This document shows, piece by piece, positions 1 to 6,507 of a DNA stretch of 12,165 nucleotides (within the stretch, counting starts at the first letter, position 1; the number at the start of each line of letters is the position of its first letter). Where the stretch lies: NCBI GenBank assembly GCA_013002625.1, contig JABDJE010000306.1, positions 1-12,165 on the forward strand, written 5' to 3'. The position numbers were made by a program, and so were the translations under genes. This DNA is from Saprospiraceae bacterium (GTDB lineage: Bacteria; Bacteroidota; Bacteroidia; Chitinophagales; Saprospiraceae). The notes beneath the pieces were generated by a model, which worked only from the letters and a program-made list of their open reading frames with translations, had not been told where the DNA came from and ran no database searches.

Positions 1-841
1 GGGTAACTGTTGATTCCAATGTGGCAGATGCTTTTCCCACTTCATCAAAGTCAGCTAGCAAATCATTTGTAATATTGTCGAGATCACCAATTCCTGTTGC
101 CTTAACATCTACAGAAACAATACAACTTGATCCTGCAGCGACTGCTGGAAATGAAGCAATCCCATTTGCATCCAGTGTAATGGTATTACTCCCGGCTATG
201 GCCGTTAAGGTAGGTGGAATTGTTGGAGTGCCACATGTTGTAGATGCATTTGCTGGAGATGCAATAACCATCCCCGGGGGAAGGTTATCGACAAAATCCA
301 AATTAGAAATAGGCGACCCATTTGAAGTGTTATCTATAATTAACGTTAATGTGCTTGTACCACCCAGTGAAACCGAAGAAGGTGCAAAAGATTTATAAAA
401 CCCTGGAACATTTGTTGAAATTGTCAAATCATCTATTGCGGCACCAGCATCAGGTTCTGAAGATGAGAGTACACTCGAAACATTCATGTGCACACCAGGT
501 GTCGACCCAGTAACATCAACACTGATTGTCATTGATTCTCCTATACCTAAGGTGCCATCAACGAAAATAATTGTCCCACCTCCATCTGGTGCAGTTAATG
601 TTCCAGATGAATTGCTCACGGATGCATTTGCAGGGTCTGCTATTGTTAAGCCTGCGGGCAAGTTATCTGTAAATGCTATATTGGTTATACCAACAGATCC
701 ATTATTGATAATTGTAAACGTTAGTGTGCTCACACTTCCAGGCCCAATATTGTCAGGAGTGAATGTTTTAAAAAATGTAGGGGCTTGCGCTTGAATACTA
801 AATGAAAGAAAGACAAAGGAAATAAAGGCTATGATCCTCAT
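1..841 (-). CDS. Secreted DUF11-like (DUF7933-type) repeat protein, 3' end outside window
   Basis: This is an open frame of 280 codons running off the left edge without a stop. It begins with ATG at 841-839 and encodes a Sec signal peptide (residues 1 to about 18, MRIIAFISFVFLSFSIQAQA). Two tandem beta-rich domains follow, at about 21-143 and 147-280. Each opens with an aromatic-K-x-F-x-P motif (FFKTFTPDNI, FYKSFAPSSV), then a G-x-STLT strand, then F-x-DNLP-x-G (DNLPAGLTIA, DNLPPGMVIA). That pattern is typical of DUF11/DUF7933 extracellular repeats in bacterial surface proteins. Repeat 2 has a Cys pair (C203 and C240) where this family usually has one; repeat 1 has none. Such proteins are usually long, with many repeats and a C-terminal anchor or T9SS signal, which would lie beyond the window. 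A structural or adhesive role at the cell surface is inferred from the family. The two plus-strand open frames over the same DNA (21-398, 486-794) are antisense shadows. Confidence 0.85.
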   Translation of the reverse strand, partial: MRIIAFISFVFLSFSIQAQAPTFFKTFTPDNIGPGSVSTLTFTIINNGSVGITNIAFTDNLPAGLTIADPANASVSNSSGTLTAPDGGGTIIFVDGTLGIGESMTISVDVTGSTPGVHMNVSSVLSSSEPDAGAAIDDLTISTNVPGFYKSFAPSSVSLGGTSTLTLIIDNTSNGSPISNLDFVDNLPPGMVIASPANASTTCGTPTIPPTLTAIAGSNTITLDANGIASFPAVAAGSSCIVSVDVKATGIGDLDNITNDLLADFDEVGKASATLESTVT

Positions 842-960
842 GTTCTCAGGTTTTATTGATTTATGACTCGACTTTAACAAATAAGAAGGTCAAATAGAAG
901 TAGAATCAATCACCCAGGAAATAGAACTTAGATCTATAAAAATCTGGTTATTATCAATTC

Positions 961-980
961 TACTGAATTGGCCTTCAGTA
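961..980. repeat. Inverted repeat in the 842-1061 intergenic region
   Basis: TACTGAA (961-967) and TTCAGTA (974-980) form a perfect 7-bp inverted repeat around a 6-nt spacer. It lies about 120 bp upstream of the secreted repeat protein and about 80 bp past the stop of the EamA transporter, both on the minus strand. No T-run follows on the minus strand, so a regulator site or weak RNA hairpin is as likely as a terminator. A second, looser pair (ACGCATTT 994-1001 and AAATGCGT 1022-1029) lies next to it with a 20-nt loop. Either could be chance in AT-rich DNA. Confidence 0.3.
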
Positions 981-1061
981 TTCGTGTGAAGATACGCATT
1001 TAAAACCTAGTGACAGAAACAAAATGCGTTTCTCATGTCAAGATGTTTAATTAGATGAATT

Positions 1062-1934
1062 TTAGGAGGAAACTTTTGTTTTTCGCTTTTTAGCCAGCAC
1101 GTTCAATATCATCCCTCCCATTATACATACAATGCCTAAAAAAGGAAGGAAACTATAGCTTTCACCGAAAAAGAAATAACCCATAATGAGCGCATAGACA
1201 AGCTCCATATACTTGAATGGTGCAAGTACAGATGTTTCCTCAGTCTGGAATGCTTGCGTCATAAAAACTTGTCCAACAAGGCCGAATATACCTATACCAA
1301 TTACTGATGTTAATTCGTGAAATAAAGGCATTCGCCAATGGGGCAAGAAAAACAAGCTAACGGTAATCGAAATGACCATAAAGTAGTTGATAATTGTCAT
1401 GTAGTGCTCCGTGGCACTGAGATACCGAATTAGAACAAAAACCATCCCGACAAAAAAAGCAGATATCAATACGAGTGTCAAACTTATATAGTCAATTCGA
1501 ATATCGAATCCCTTAAGAAATATAACACCCGTGAATGCAATCATAAAACTCAACCATTGAAGACCATTTATCTTTTCTTTGAGCCAAATAAACGCCATGA
1601 CAGCACCAAATATAGGTCCTAGGTAACGAATGGAAATTGCTGAACCTAGAGGTATACGCTGGATGGCGAAGAAAAAAGTAGCAAGGGAAATAACGCCTGC
1701 CAAGCCACGAAAAGCAAGCAGCTTGGGGTTATGTCCTTTAATTGATACACCCTTATAGACCATATAAGGAAAGACAAAAACAAAAGTCCCAAATGCTCTG
1801 AAAAATACGACTTGCATTGGATGGAAACCAGTCAAATCTTTAGCCATTGCATTCATGATGGCAAAGGAAAGTGTTGCAATTAATATGAAGGATATACCTC
1901 TAGATATCATGTATTCCAATACAAAGGAACACAT
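1062..1934 (-). CDS. EamA-family (DMT superfamily) transporter
   Basis: This is an inner-membrane drug/metabolite transporter-type permease of 290 residues, the normal length for a two-domain, ten-helix EamA protein. The first EamA unit spans about residues 13-140 and ends with the characteristic stretch PLGSAISIRYLGPIFGA...WLKEK (95-121). The second spans about 151-282 and has the matching TSVLAPFKYMELVYALI...FGES (234-259). A Lys/Arg-rich cytoplasmic tail (AKKRKTK) closes it. Substrate cannot be read from sequence; relatives export amino acids, nucleobases, S-adenosylmethionine or other metabolites. The start used is the ATG at 1934, with a GAGTGG stretch about 8 nt upstream; Met9 (MISRGISF) is a credible alternative and gives a cleaner first helix. 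The 58-residue Pmp3-type gene lies 45 bp upstream on the same strand, so the two may be co-transcribed. Confidence 0.9.
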   Translation of the reverse strand: MCSFVLEYMISRGISFILIATLSFAIMNAMAKDLTGFHPMQVVFFRAFGTFVFVFPYMVYKGVSIKGHNPKLLAFRGLAGVISLATFFFAIQRIPLGSAISIRYLGPIFGAVMAFIWLKEKINGLQWLSFMIAFTGVIFLKGFDIRIDYISLTLVLISAFFVGMVFVLIRYLSATEHYMTIINYFMVISITVSLFFLPHWRMPLFHELTSVIGIGIFGLVGQVFMTQAFQTEETSVLAPFKYMELVYALIMGYFFFGESYSFLPFLGIVCIMGGMILNVLAKKRKTKVSS

Positions 1935-1958
1935 TATTTACCACTCGGTTCTTATGAC

Positions 1959-1973
1959 AATAGCATTGCTATT
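1959..1973. other. Small hairpin between the Pmp3-type gene and the EamA gene
   Basis: AATAGC (1959-1964) and GCTATT (1968-1973) form a 6-bp stem with a 3-nt loop. It starts seven nucleotides after the Pmp3-type stop codon. The T-run that follows (1971-1977) is on the plus strand, where no gene ends, so on the minus strand this is at best a weak terminator or processing site between the two minus-strand genes. Confidence 0.3.
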
Positions 1974-1979
1974 TTTTAT

Positions 1980-2156
1980 CTATGCCCCTTCCAAATATCT
2001 ACGTTCATGATTATTTAAAATGACGAGCGCAGCTATTACTCCGGGCACCCAGCCACAAAGGGTTAACAGACATACAATAACAATAGAACCACAACCTTTA
2101 TCCAGAACCGCAAGAGGAGGAAAGATGATGGATAATATTACTCTTAAGATGCTCAT
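1980..2156 (-). CDS. YqaE/Pmp3 family (UPF0057) small membrane protein
   Basis: This is a 58-codon gene from ATG at 2156 to TAG at 1980, translating to a complete UPF0057/Pmp3 peptide. It starts MSILRVILSIIFPPLAVLDK, continues GCGSIVIVCLLTLCGWVPGV, and ends in IAALVILNNH plus a charged tail. Family hallmarks are visible: the PPLAV motif (13-17) at the end of helix 1, a G-C pair in the loop (21-22), and LTLCGWVPG (31-39) leading into helix 2. Length matches the family (about 50-60 residues). Pmp3 proteins are two-helix plasma-membrane proteolipids linked to salt, cold and membrane-potential stress; that role is family knowledge. Three cysteines (22, 29, 34) in such a short peptide are notable. 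It is preceded by an A-rich leader (AAAAAAGACC) rather than a Shine-Dalgarno sequence. The EamA gene follows 45 bp downstream. Confidence 0.92.
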   Translation of the reverse strand: MSILRVILSIIFPPLAVLDKGCGSIVIVCLLTLCGWVPGVIAALVILNNHERRYLEGA

Positions 2157-2338
2157 TGGTCTTTTTTAACCAAATCAATACTATTTAGCATGATGCAGTT
2201 CCAAGCCTTATACAAGTGTAGAGAGAATATCGACAAAGGAATAAGATTGTTGAAAATCCCGTAGGTTTTATACCCCTTGATTCGGGATCTAATCATTCGA
2301 ATATTATTATCTTTCGATTTTACTTCAAAAAAATAATA
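2157..2338. promoter_or_regulatory. Divergent intergenic promoter region
   Basis: These 182 bp separate the minus-strand Pmp3-type gene from the plus-strand lipoprotein gene and must carry promoters in both directions. On the plus strand, TATCTTTC at 2308-2315 matches the Bacteroidota -7 element (TAnnTTTG) at all but the last base and lies about 23 bp before the lipoprotein ATG. A good -33 TTTG at the usual spacing is not visible; the nearest is TTGA at 2277-2280, which is too far. No convincing -7 element was found for the minus direction. The leader before the lipoprotein is A-rich (CAAAAAAATAATA), as usual for translation starts in this phylum. Confidence 0.35.
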
Positions 2339-2848
2339 ATGAAATTTAAAGCTTTACTTTCTTCCCTTTTATTAGTTGGCACATTAATCATGTTCTATTC
2401 CTGTGGTAGTGATGACGACTCTAACGGCTCATTTACATTCGATGGTAATAATTATACATTATCTGCAGGATTAATTGAAGATTATGGATCAAATGGAAAT
2501 GGAAGTTGGGATTACGACGTAACACTGGTATCGGACGGTATTTCTTTCGCAAATGATGAATTAACAGGTACAGGCGATTTTGTCTATTTAGATCTTAATA
2601 CCAGCTCAAATGGAGGATTGGAATCCGGTACATATAACTGGTCAAGTACTCGAGGTCCTCTCACTATTGTATCCGCAACGGTAGGATTAGATTTTAATGT
2701 CGAAACATTGTCAGGAACTGGCGTGAATTTGACTGGAGGCTCTGTAACCGTAGATGTCAGTGGTCAAGACGTGACAATTACTTTGAACCTTGAAGCTACA
2801 GGAATGCTATTGACTGGGACATATTCTGGTCCTTTGGAGGAATTATAA
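2339..2848 (+). CDS. Small surface-type lipoprotein of unknown function
   Basis: This 169-residue lipoprotein precursor has a signal peptide with KFK at the N-terminus, a hydrophobic core and a lipobox ending F-Y-S-C (Cys22). The mature protein begins C-G-S-D-D-D. An acidic run right after the lipid-bearing Cys resembles the lipoprotein export signal that sends Bacteroidota lipoproteins to the outer leaflet of the outer membrane (family knowledge, inferred here). The rest (about 30-169) is a compact beta-rich domain with alternating polar/hydrophobic strands, many Gly, Ser, Thr and Asn, and no further Cys. It opens FTFDGNNYTL and ends in YSGPLEEL. I do not recognise the domain; a small beta-barrel or beta-sandwich is likely. 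It is the only plus-strand gene in the window and is monocistronic, with its own terminator 17 bp after the stop. Confidence 0.85.
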   Translation: MKFKALLSSLLLVGTLIMFYSCGSDDDSNGSFTFDGNNYTLSAGLIEDYGSNGNGSWDYDVTLVSDGISFANDELTGTGDFVYLDLNTSSNGGLESGTYNWSSTRGPLTIVSATVGLDFNVETLSGTGVNLTGGSVTVDVSGQDVTITLNLEATGMLLTGTYSGPLEEL

Positions 2849-2864
2849 AAAGTTCTAATTATAT

Positions 2865-2895
2865 AAGCCAGCTTCGAAAGAGTCTGGCTTTTTTT
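2865..2895 (+). terminator. Rho-independent terminator of the lipoprotein gene
   Basis: AAGCCAG (2865-2871) pairs perfectly with CTGGCTT (2884-2890) around a 12-nt loop that contains a smaller CTT/AAG pairing. An unbroken T-run through 2895 follows on the plus strand. It starts 17 bp after the lipoprotein stop codon. On the other strand, facing the end of the convergent T9SS gene at 2934, the same hairpin is followed only by TATATAATT, so it is at best weakly bidirectional. Confidence 0.9.
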
Positions 2896-2933
2896 ATAAC
2901 CTCAATCTACCTATCCAGACCCCTTGGATACAC

Positions 2934-4532
2934 TTAATTATCCACGATAACTTTTCTCAAGATCTGCTTACCCTCGGATTCTAATTGAATCAAATACACA
3001 CCCTTATTAAAGCCAGGTAAATCAATATTGATAAAATTTTTCCCTTTCAAAACATTCTGTGTATTCATCTTTACCACATTTGTCCCACGCATGTCCTTGA
3101 TTGAAATAGTTACCTCCTTGAAAGCATCGCTATTGTAAATTAATTTAAATGATCCTTTATTAGGATTGGGTACTACTATTAAATAAGAATCATCCAAGGC
3201 CATGTCAGATTGAGGTACAGAATTAGATTGCGTAAGAACCACTTTAAATATAACTGGTGTGGCTTCCGATTGTGAGCCATTATTTATCCAAAAGATATTT
3301 GGCCTGCTGCTCTTTATTCCTCCATAAATATATCCTAACTCATGTTTTTGATCCAGTTCCATTAGTTTAATCACACCATTACCATACACGGGAACGTTAT
3401 CGGCCAGTATAAATTCAGATCCCGCACCAAAATAGTCCGGCATCTCAAGCGCTAATTTCGATTCGATCCATCCCTCAGACTCTGAATAAGATACATTAGC
3501 CACCGTTTTTACAAAAGGAACATAGTTATCCTGGATCAAAATATCCTCTTCAAAATAGAATTGTGCTATACCTCCGAAAAATAGGTTGTTCATTAAATCA
3601 TTCTTCCTATCATAAATGGGAACATTGGCACAATGGTAGTGATTCAGGTATTGAGCAAATGACTCAATTGGTATTGCTCTATCTTGATATATTTCTACTG
3701 GATACAAATAAGGTAAATCAACATGCTGCTGGAATACACCTGAAAAGGCAACAAGCAATTCTTCACCGTTTCTAATTTGTGGAACAAGGTTATAATCGCG
3801 CTTGCGCAAATGAAGCTCATCATGAATTGCCTGATTAAAACTGTAGTTGAAATCGTCTTCAAAGTTTTGAATTTCAATTATTCTGGCTTCACCTGTATAC
3901 ACCTGTGTAAAACCTGGTCCATGATCAGGGCCATGCGGATTGTACCTACCATAGAAATAATGACCTCCTACAAGGTAAAAGGCATCATTTATCATTTCCA
4001 TTCTTCCACCAGCTACTGCACATGAATTACAATCCTTTTGAATAAATGCAGATGAAATATCAGACTTTGCAAGTATCGACTCTTTTAATAGGGGTAAATT
4101 AATTCTTGAAATGTAAGGATAAGTAATATGCTCATCTTCAGTTTCAGAATAGCCATATCCTCCTGTAACAAACAAGAAGTTCCCATTTTGATGAAATTGC
4201 ATATTTGTGGATTGCAATTGCTCTTGCAAGCTCTGAGGTAAAACCTCTAAAGAAGTTGTCCAGAATTGCGCTTTCTTTGGATGAATGAGTATAATGTCTC
4301 TGTTGTTGTCAACAGGATCAAAACTTGCAAAGGGTTGTCTCTGATGTAAGCCATCCACGCGACCTCCTACAATTATCCAATACCCATCTACAGTACCAAA
4401 AGCGTAGGATTGAGCACCAGGAAGGCCATCTATGGTAATAGGTTCTAATTGAATTGTCCAATCTGCCCTTTGAGAATTCAGGGTCGATGTTCCTATGAAG
4501 ATCAGTATGGCAATATATATTATCTGTTGCAT
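2934..4532 (-). CDS. T9SS-exported kelch-like beta-propeller protein
   Basis: This 532-residue secreted protein has a signal peptide at 1 to about 20 (hydrophobic IIYIAILIFIGTS, cleavage near LNS-Q). The C-terminal domain, about 450-532, is a T9SS type A sorting domain: VVPNPNKGSF at the first strand, a middle ITISIKD-like strand with M-R-G, then NIDLPGFNKGVYLIQLE and a final KQILRKVIV. Between them, short hydrophobic strands ending in Gly-Gly recur (IIVGGR about 53, FVTGGYGY about 121, YLVGGHYF about 187, FFGGIAQF about 318, YIYGGIKS about 401). These are the marks of kelch-like propeller blades. A CxxC (C168-N-S-C171) and C301 are the only cysteines. No catalytic motif was found; the function is unknown, and binding or a cell-surface role is inference. 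It starts 16 bp after the thioredoxin stop, so the two are probably co-transcribed. Confidence 0.85.
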   Translation of the reverse strand: MQQIIYIAILIFIGTSTLNSQRADWTIQLEPITIDGLPGAQSYAFGTVDGYWIIVGGRVDGLHQRQPFASFDPVDNNRDIILIHPKKAQFWTTSLEVLPQSLQEQLQSTNMQFHQNGNFLFVTGGYGYSETEDEHITYPYISRINLPLLKESILAKSDISSAFIQKDCNSCAVAGGRMEMINDAFYLVGGHYFYGRYNPHGPDHGPGFTQVYTGEARIIEIQNFEDDFNYSFNQAIHDELHLRKRDYNLVPQIRNGEELLVAFSGVFQQHVDLPYLYPVEIYQDRAIPIESFAQYLNHYHCANVPIYDRKNDLMNNLFFGGIAQFYFEEDILIQDNYVPFVKTVANVSYSESEGWIESKLALEMPDYFGAGSEFILADNVPVYGNGVIKLMELDQKHELGYIYGGIKSSRPNIFWINNGSQSEATPVIFKVVLTQSNSVPQSDMALDDSYLIVVPNPNKGSFKLIYNSDAFKEVTISIKDMRGTNVVKMNTQNVLKGKNFINIDLPGFNKGVYLIQLESEGKQILRKVIVDN

Positions 4533-4548
4533 TTTTTATTATTTGATT

Positions 4549-4863
4549 TTATTTTAAATGATCATCAATCCACTGCAAAACAGCCATCTTTGGCAATGCT
4601 CCTGCTAATTTTGCAATTGCCTCACCTTGTTGAAATATTATCAATGTTGGATTGGAACGTAAGTCAAACAATTGAGCAGCTTCTTCATGCATCGTAATTG
4701 GGATGCTTACAAATTCAAATCGATCAGCGTTTTCAGCGTGAATATCTATCATCAAGTTTTCAACCCACTGGCATGGGCCACATCCGTCAGCAGAAAATTC
4801 CACAATTACTGGAATAATCTTACTGCGCTCTAATACCTGCTTATTGAATGAAAACATGACCAT
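4549..4863 (-). CDS. Thioredoxin family protein (CGPC active site)
   Basis: This is a 104-residue single-domain thioredoxin without signal peptide or membrane segment, so a cytoplasmic dithiol reductase. The active site C28-G-P-C31 follows strand VIVEFSADG. The cis-proline is P72 in LRSNPTLIIF, and the usual C-terminal helix ends it (LQWIDDHLK). Two positions differ from classical TrxA: the Trp before the first Cys is Gly (ADGCGPC instead of WCGPC) and the buried Asp is Glu22. This suggests altered redox potential or partner choice. Lying directly downstream of the persulfide dioxygenase and upstream of a T9SS protein, it could supply reductant for persulfide turnover (inference). ATG at 4863 is used; Met3 at 4857 is an alternative. 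Either start sits immediately behind a GC-rich hairpin and has no Shine-Dalgarno sequence. Confidence 0.92.
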   Translation of the reverse strand: MVMFSFNKQVLERSKIIPVIVEFSADGCGPCQWVENLMIDIHAENADRFEFVSIPITMHEEAAQLFDLRSNPTLIIFQQGEAIAKLAGALPKMAVLQWIDDHLK

Positions 4864-4865
4864 AG

Positions 4866-4889
4866 AAGAAAGGGCGCTGTACGCGCCCC
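4866..4889 (-). terminator. GC-rich hairpin between persulfide dioxygenase and thioredoxin genes
   Basis: On the minus strand GGGCGC and GCGCCC (4888-4883 and 4877-4872) form a perfect 6-bp GC stem with a 5-nt loop, followed by TTTCTTCT. It is 28 bp after the dioxygenase stop codon. This is the form of a rho-independent terminator, although the T-run is interrupted. Only eight bases separate the stem from the thioredoxin ATG, so the hairpin also occupies the place of a ribosome-binding region. It may let some transcription through, or act on thioredoxin translation. Confidence 0.65.
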
Positions 4890-4916
4890 TTAAAACTAAT
4901 TAACATAAAACTTCAA

Positions 4917-6329
4917 CTACAACAAAGTTGTAGGACACACATATTCTGAAAGCTCAAACAATTCAGACTCCTTGATCGCATCAAAACCTCCTTTTACATC
5001 TACAAGATTCCTATAACCTCTGGATTGTAGAATAGAAATAAATACCAATGATCTGTATCCCCCCTGGCAATGTACGTATGAAGTCCGATCGTCAAGAATC
5101 TTTTTCATACTCTCATTTACATAATCCAATGGTGCATTTGAAGCACCTACAATATGCTCACTTCCATATTCAGAAGCTTTTCTCACGTCCACCACGTTCA
5201 CGTCTTTAAGCTTATTCAGTTCTTCTACGGATACGGACTCCACTTTATCCACTTCAAAACCTGCATCTTTCCAAGCTTGAAATCCACCTTTTAAATACCC
5301 TCTTGCATTATCATAACCTACACGTGCTAATCTGGTTACTACTTCTTCTACTTTATCCTCTTCAGCTACAATTAATATTTCCTGTTTCACATCAGGAACC
5401 AATGTTCCAACCCAAGTAGCAAAGTTTCCATCTATGCCAACAAAAATGGAATTAGGAATATATCCTTCTCGGAAAGTATCCTCAGCTCTTGTATCAATGA
5501 TCAAAGCTTCTGTTTCTTCTGCTACCAATTCAAATTCTCTTGGGGAAAGAGCCCGTGTTCCTTGCTCCAATACCTTGTCCAGACTCTCATAACCTTGAAT
5601 ATTCATCAATACGTTTTGAGGGAAGTATCCTGGAGGAGGTGTAAGACCATCCAAAACCTCTTTCACAAATTCCTCTTCCGTCATATCAGGTCTTAAGGCA
5701 TAATTGGTTTTCTTTTGATTGCCCAGAGTATCTGTTGTTTCATTGCTCATATTTTTACCACAAGCAGATCCACGTCCATGACCAGGATATACAATTATAT
5801 CATCAGAAAGTGGCATTATTTTATTGCGCAAAGAATGGTATAAATGGCGTGCCAGTTTGTCCTGAGTCAAATCAGCAATAACTTTTTGTGCCAAATCAGG
5901 TCTACCAACATCTCCTATGAATAAGGTATCACCTGTGAACAATCCAACTTCTTTACCAGACTCATCTCTTAATAAAAAGCAGCTGCTTTCCATTGTATGT
6001 CCAGGAGTGTGCAAAACCTCAATCGTCACATCACCTACCTTGAATATTTGACCATCTTCAGCTACAGTCTTTTCAAACCCTGTAGGCATTTCAGTTGGGC
6101 CGTATACTATTTCAGCACCTGTCTTAGCGGCCAGGTCAATATGTCCTGATACAAAGTCAGCATGGAAGTGTGTTTCAAATATGTATTTAATTTTTGCACC
6201 ATCTTGATTTACTCTTTCTATGTATGGCGCACTTTCTCTTAGTGGATCAATTATGGCCGCCTCTCCATTGGATTCAATGTAGTAAGCCGCTTCAGCAAGA
6301 CATCCTGTATATATCTGTTCTAGTTTCAT
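4917..6329 (-). CDS. Persulfide dioxygenase-sulfurtransferase (MBL fold plus two rhodanese domains, CstB-like)
   Basis: This 470-residue cytoplasmic protein oxidises persulfide sulfur to sulfite and/or passes sulfane sulfur on. The N-terminal metallo-beta-lactamase domain (about 1-245) has the ETHE1/SdoA-type mononuclear iron site: H54 of THFHADFVSGH, H111 of LHTPGHT, D134 of TGDTLF, then GRPDL (142-146) and YPGHG (181-185). C190 in GSACGK matches the extra Cys used by CstB. The first rhodanese-like domain (about 262-362) lacks the catalytic Cys: the active-site loop reads IVAEEDK. The second (about 365-465) keeps it, C421 in HCQGGYRS. This order (dioxygenase, dead rhodanese, active rhodanese) and the length resemble CstB of Staphylococcus aureus (about 444 residues). 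Starts at ATG 6329 behind an AT-rich leader. A Crp/Fnr-like operator and a weak -7 element lie upstream. Substrate (glutathione, CoA or bacillithiol-like persulfide) is not settled by sequence. Confidence 0.93.
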   Translation of the reverse strand: MKLEQIYTGCLAEAAYYIESNGEAAIIDPLRESAPYIERVNQDGAKIKYIFETHFHADFVSGHIDLAAKTGAEIVYGPTEMPTGFEKTVAEDGQIFKVGDVTIEVLHTPGHTMESSCFLLRDESGKEVGLFTGDTLFIGDVGRPDLAQKVIADLTQDKLARHLYHSLRNKIMPLSDDIIVYPGHGRGSACGKNMSNETTDTLGNQKKTNYALRPDMTEEEFVKEVLDGLTPPPGYFPQNVLMNIQGYESLDKVLEQGTRALSPREFELVAEETEALIIDTRAEDTFREGYIPNSIFVGIDGNFATWVGTLVPDVKQEILIVAEEDKVEEVVTRLARVGYDNARGYLKGGFQAWKDAGFEVDKVESVSVEELNKLKDVNVVDVRKASEYGSEHIVGASNAPLDYVNESMKKILDDRTSYVHCQGGYRSLVFISILQSRGYRNLVDVKGGFDAIKESELFELSEYVCPTTLL

Positions 6330-6430
6330 TTTAATTTTTTTTGGTGAAATAAATATTTACAATCAATTCTGGGATAAGGCAATTTCAAGGACATCTGCTC
6401 GTGCAATTCATAATTAAATATTTGATATTC

Positions 6431-6438
6431 TAAAGTTA
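6431..6438 (-). promoter_or_regulatory. Possible -7 promoter element of the dioxygenase gene
   Basis: On the minus strand the bases read TAACTTTA, seven of eight to the Bacteroidota -7 consensus TAnnTTTG. It lies about 100 bp upstream of the dioxygenase start. The -33 position has no TTTG, which would fit an activator-dependent promoter, since a Crp/Fnr-like palindrome lies where the -33 contact would be or just beyond it. Confidence 0.35.
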
Positions 6439-6459
6439 AATAGGAAGCAGGTCGTGGGG

Positions 6460-6475
6460 TGTAACTTAGGTCACA
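6460..6475. promoter_or_regulatory. Crp/Fnr-type operator upstream of the dioxygenase gene
   Basis: TGTAACTTAGGTCACA fits the Crp/Fnr superfamily pattern TGTnA-N6-TnACA, with half-sites TGTAA and TCACA. It is a palindrome with one mismatched pair among the outer twelve bases. Its centre is about 33 bp upstream of the centre of the candidate -7 element, which places it near -40, the position of a class II activator site. Regulation of persulfide oxidation by a Crp/Fnr-like factor responding to oxygen, redox or sulfur state is inference. Confidence 0.45.
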
Positions 6476-6479
6476 TAGT

Positions 6480-6507
6480 GGGGGTGGTGGGTGTTAGGGG
6501 TTAAGGG
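6480..6507 (+). other. Potential G-quadruplex motif
   Basis: Four G-tracts on the plus strand (6480-6484, 6489-6491, 6497-6500, 6505-6507) are separated by loops of 4, 5 and 4 bases, meeting the standard rule of four runs of at least three G with loops of 1-7. Two more GGG runs follow in the tandem repeat (6518-6520, 6531-6533) and one precedes (6456-6459). The G-rich strand is the template for both flanking minus-strand genes, so a folded structure could hinder polymerase coming from the nuclease gene. Confidence 0.55.

Noticed and set aside
21..794. Two plus-strand open frames (21-398 and 486-794) at the left edge
   Set aside because: They are antisense to a continuous minus-strand frame with signal peptide and two recognisable DUF11-type repeats; their translations show no domain.
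3563..4025. Plus- and minus-strand small frames within the kelch-like gene
   Set aside because: They overlap a well-supported 532-codon gene in other frames and have no recognisable features.
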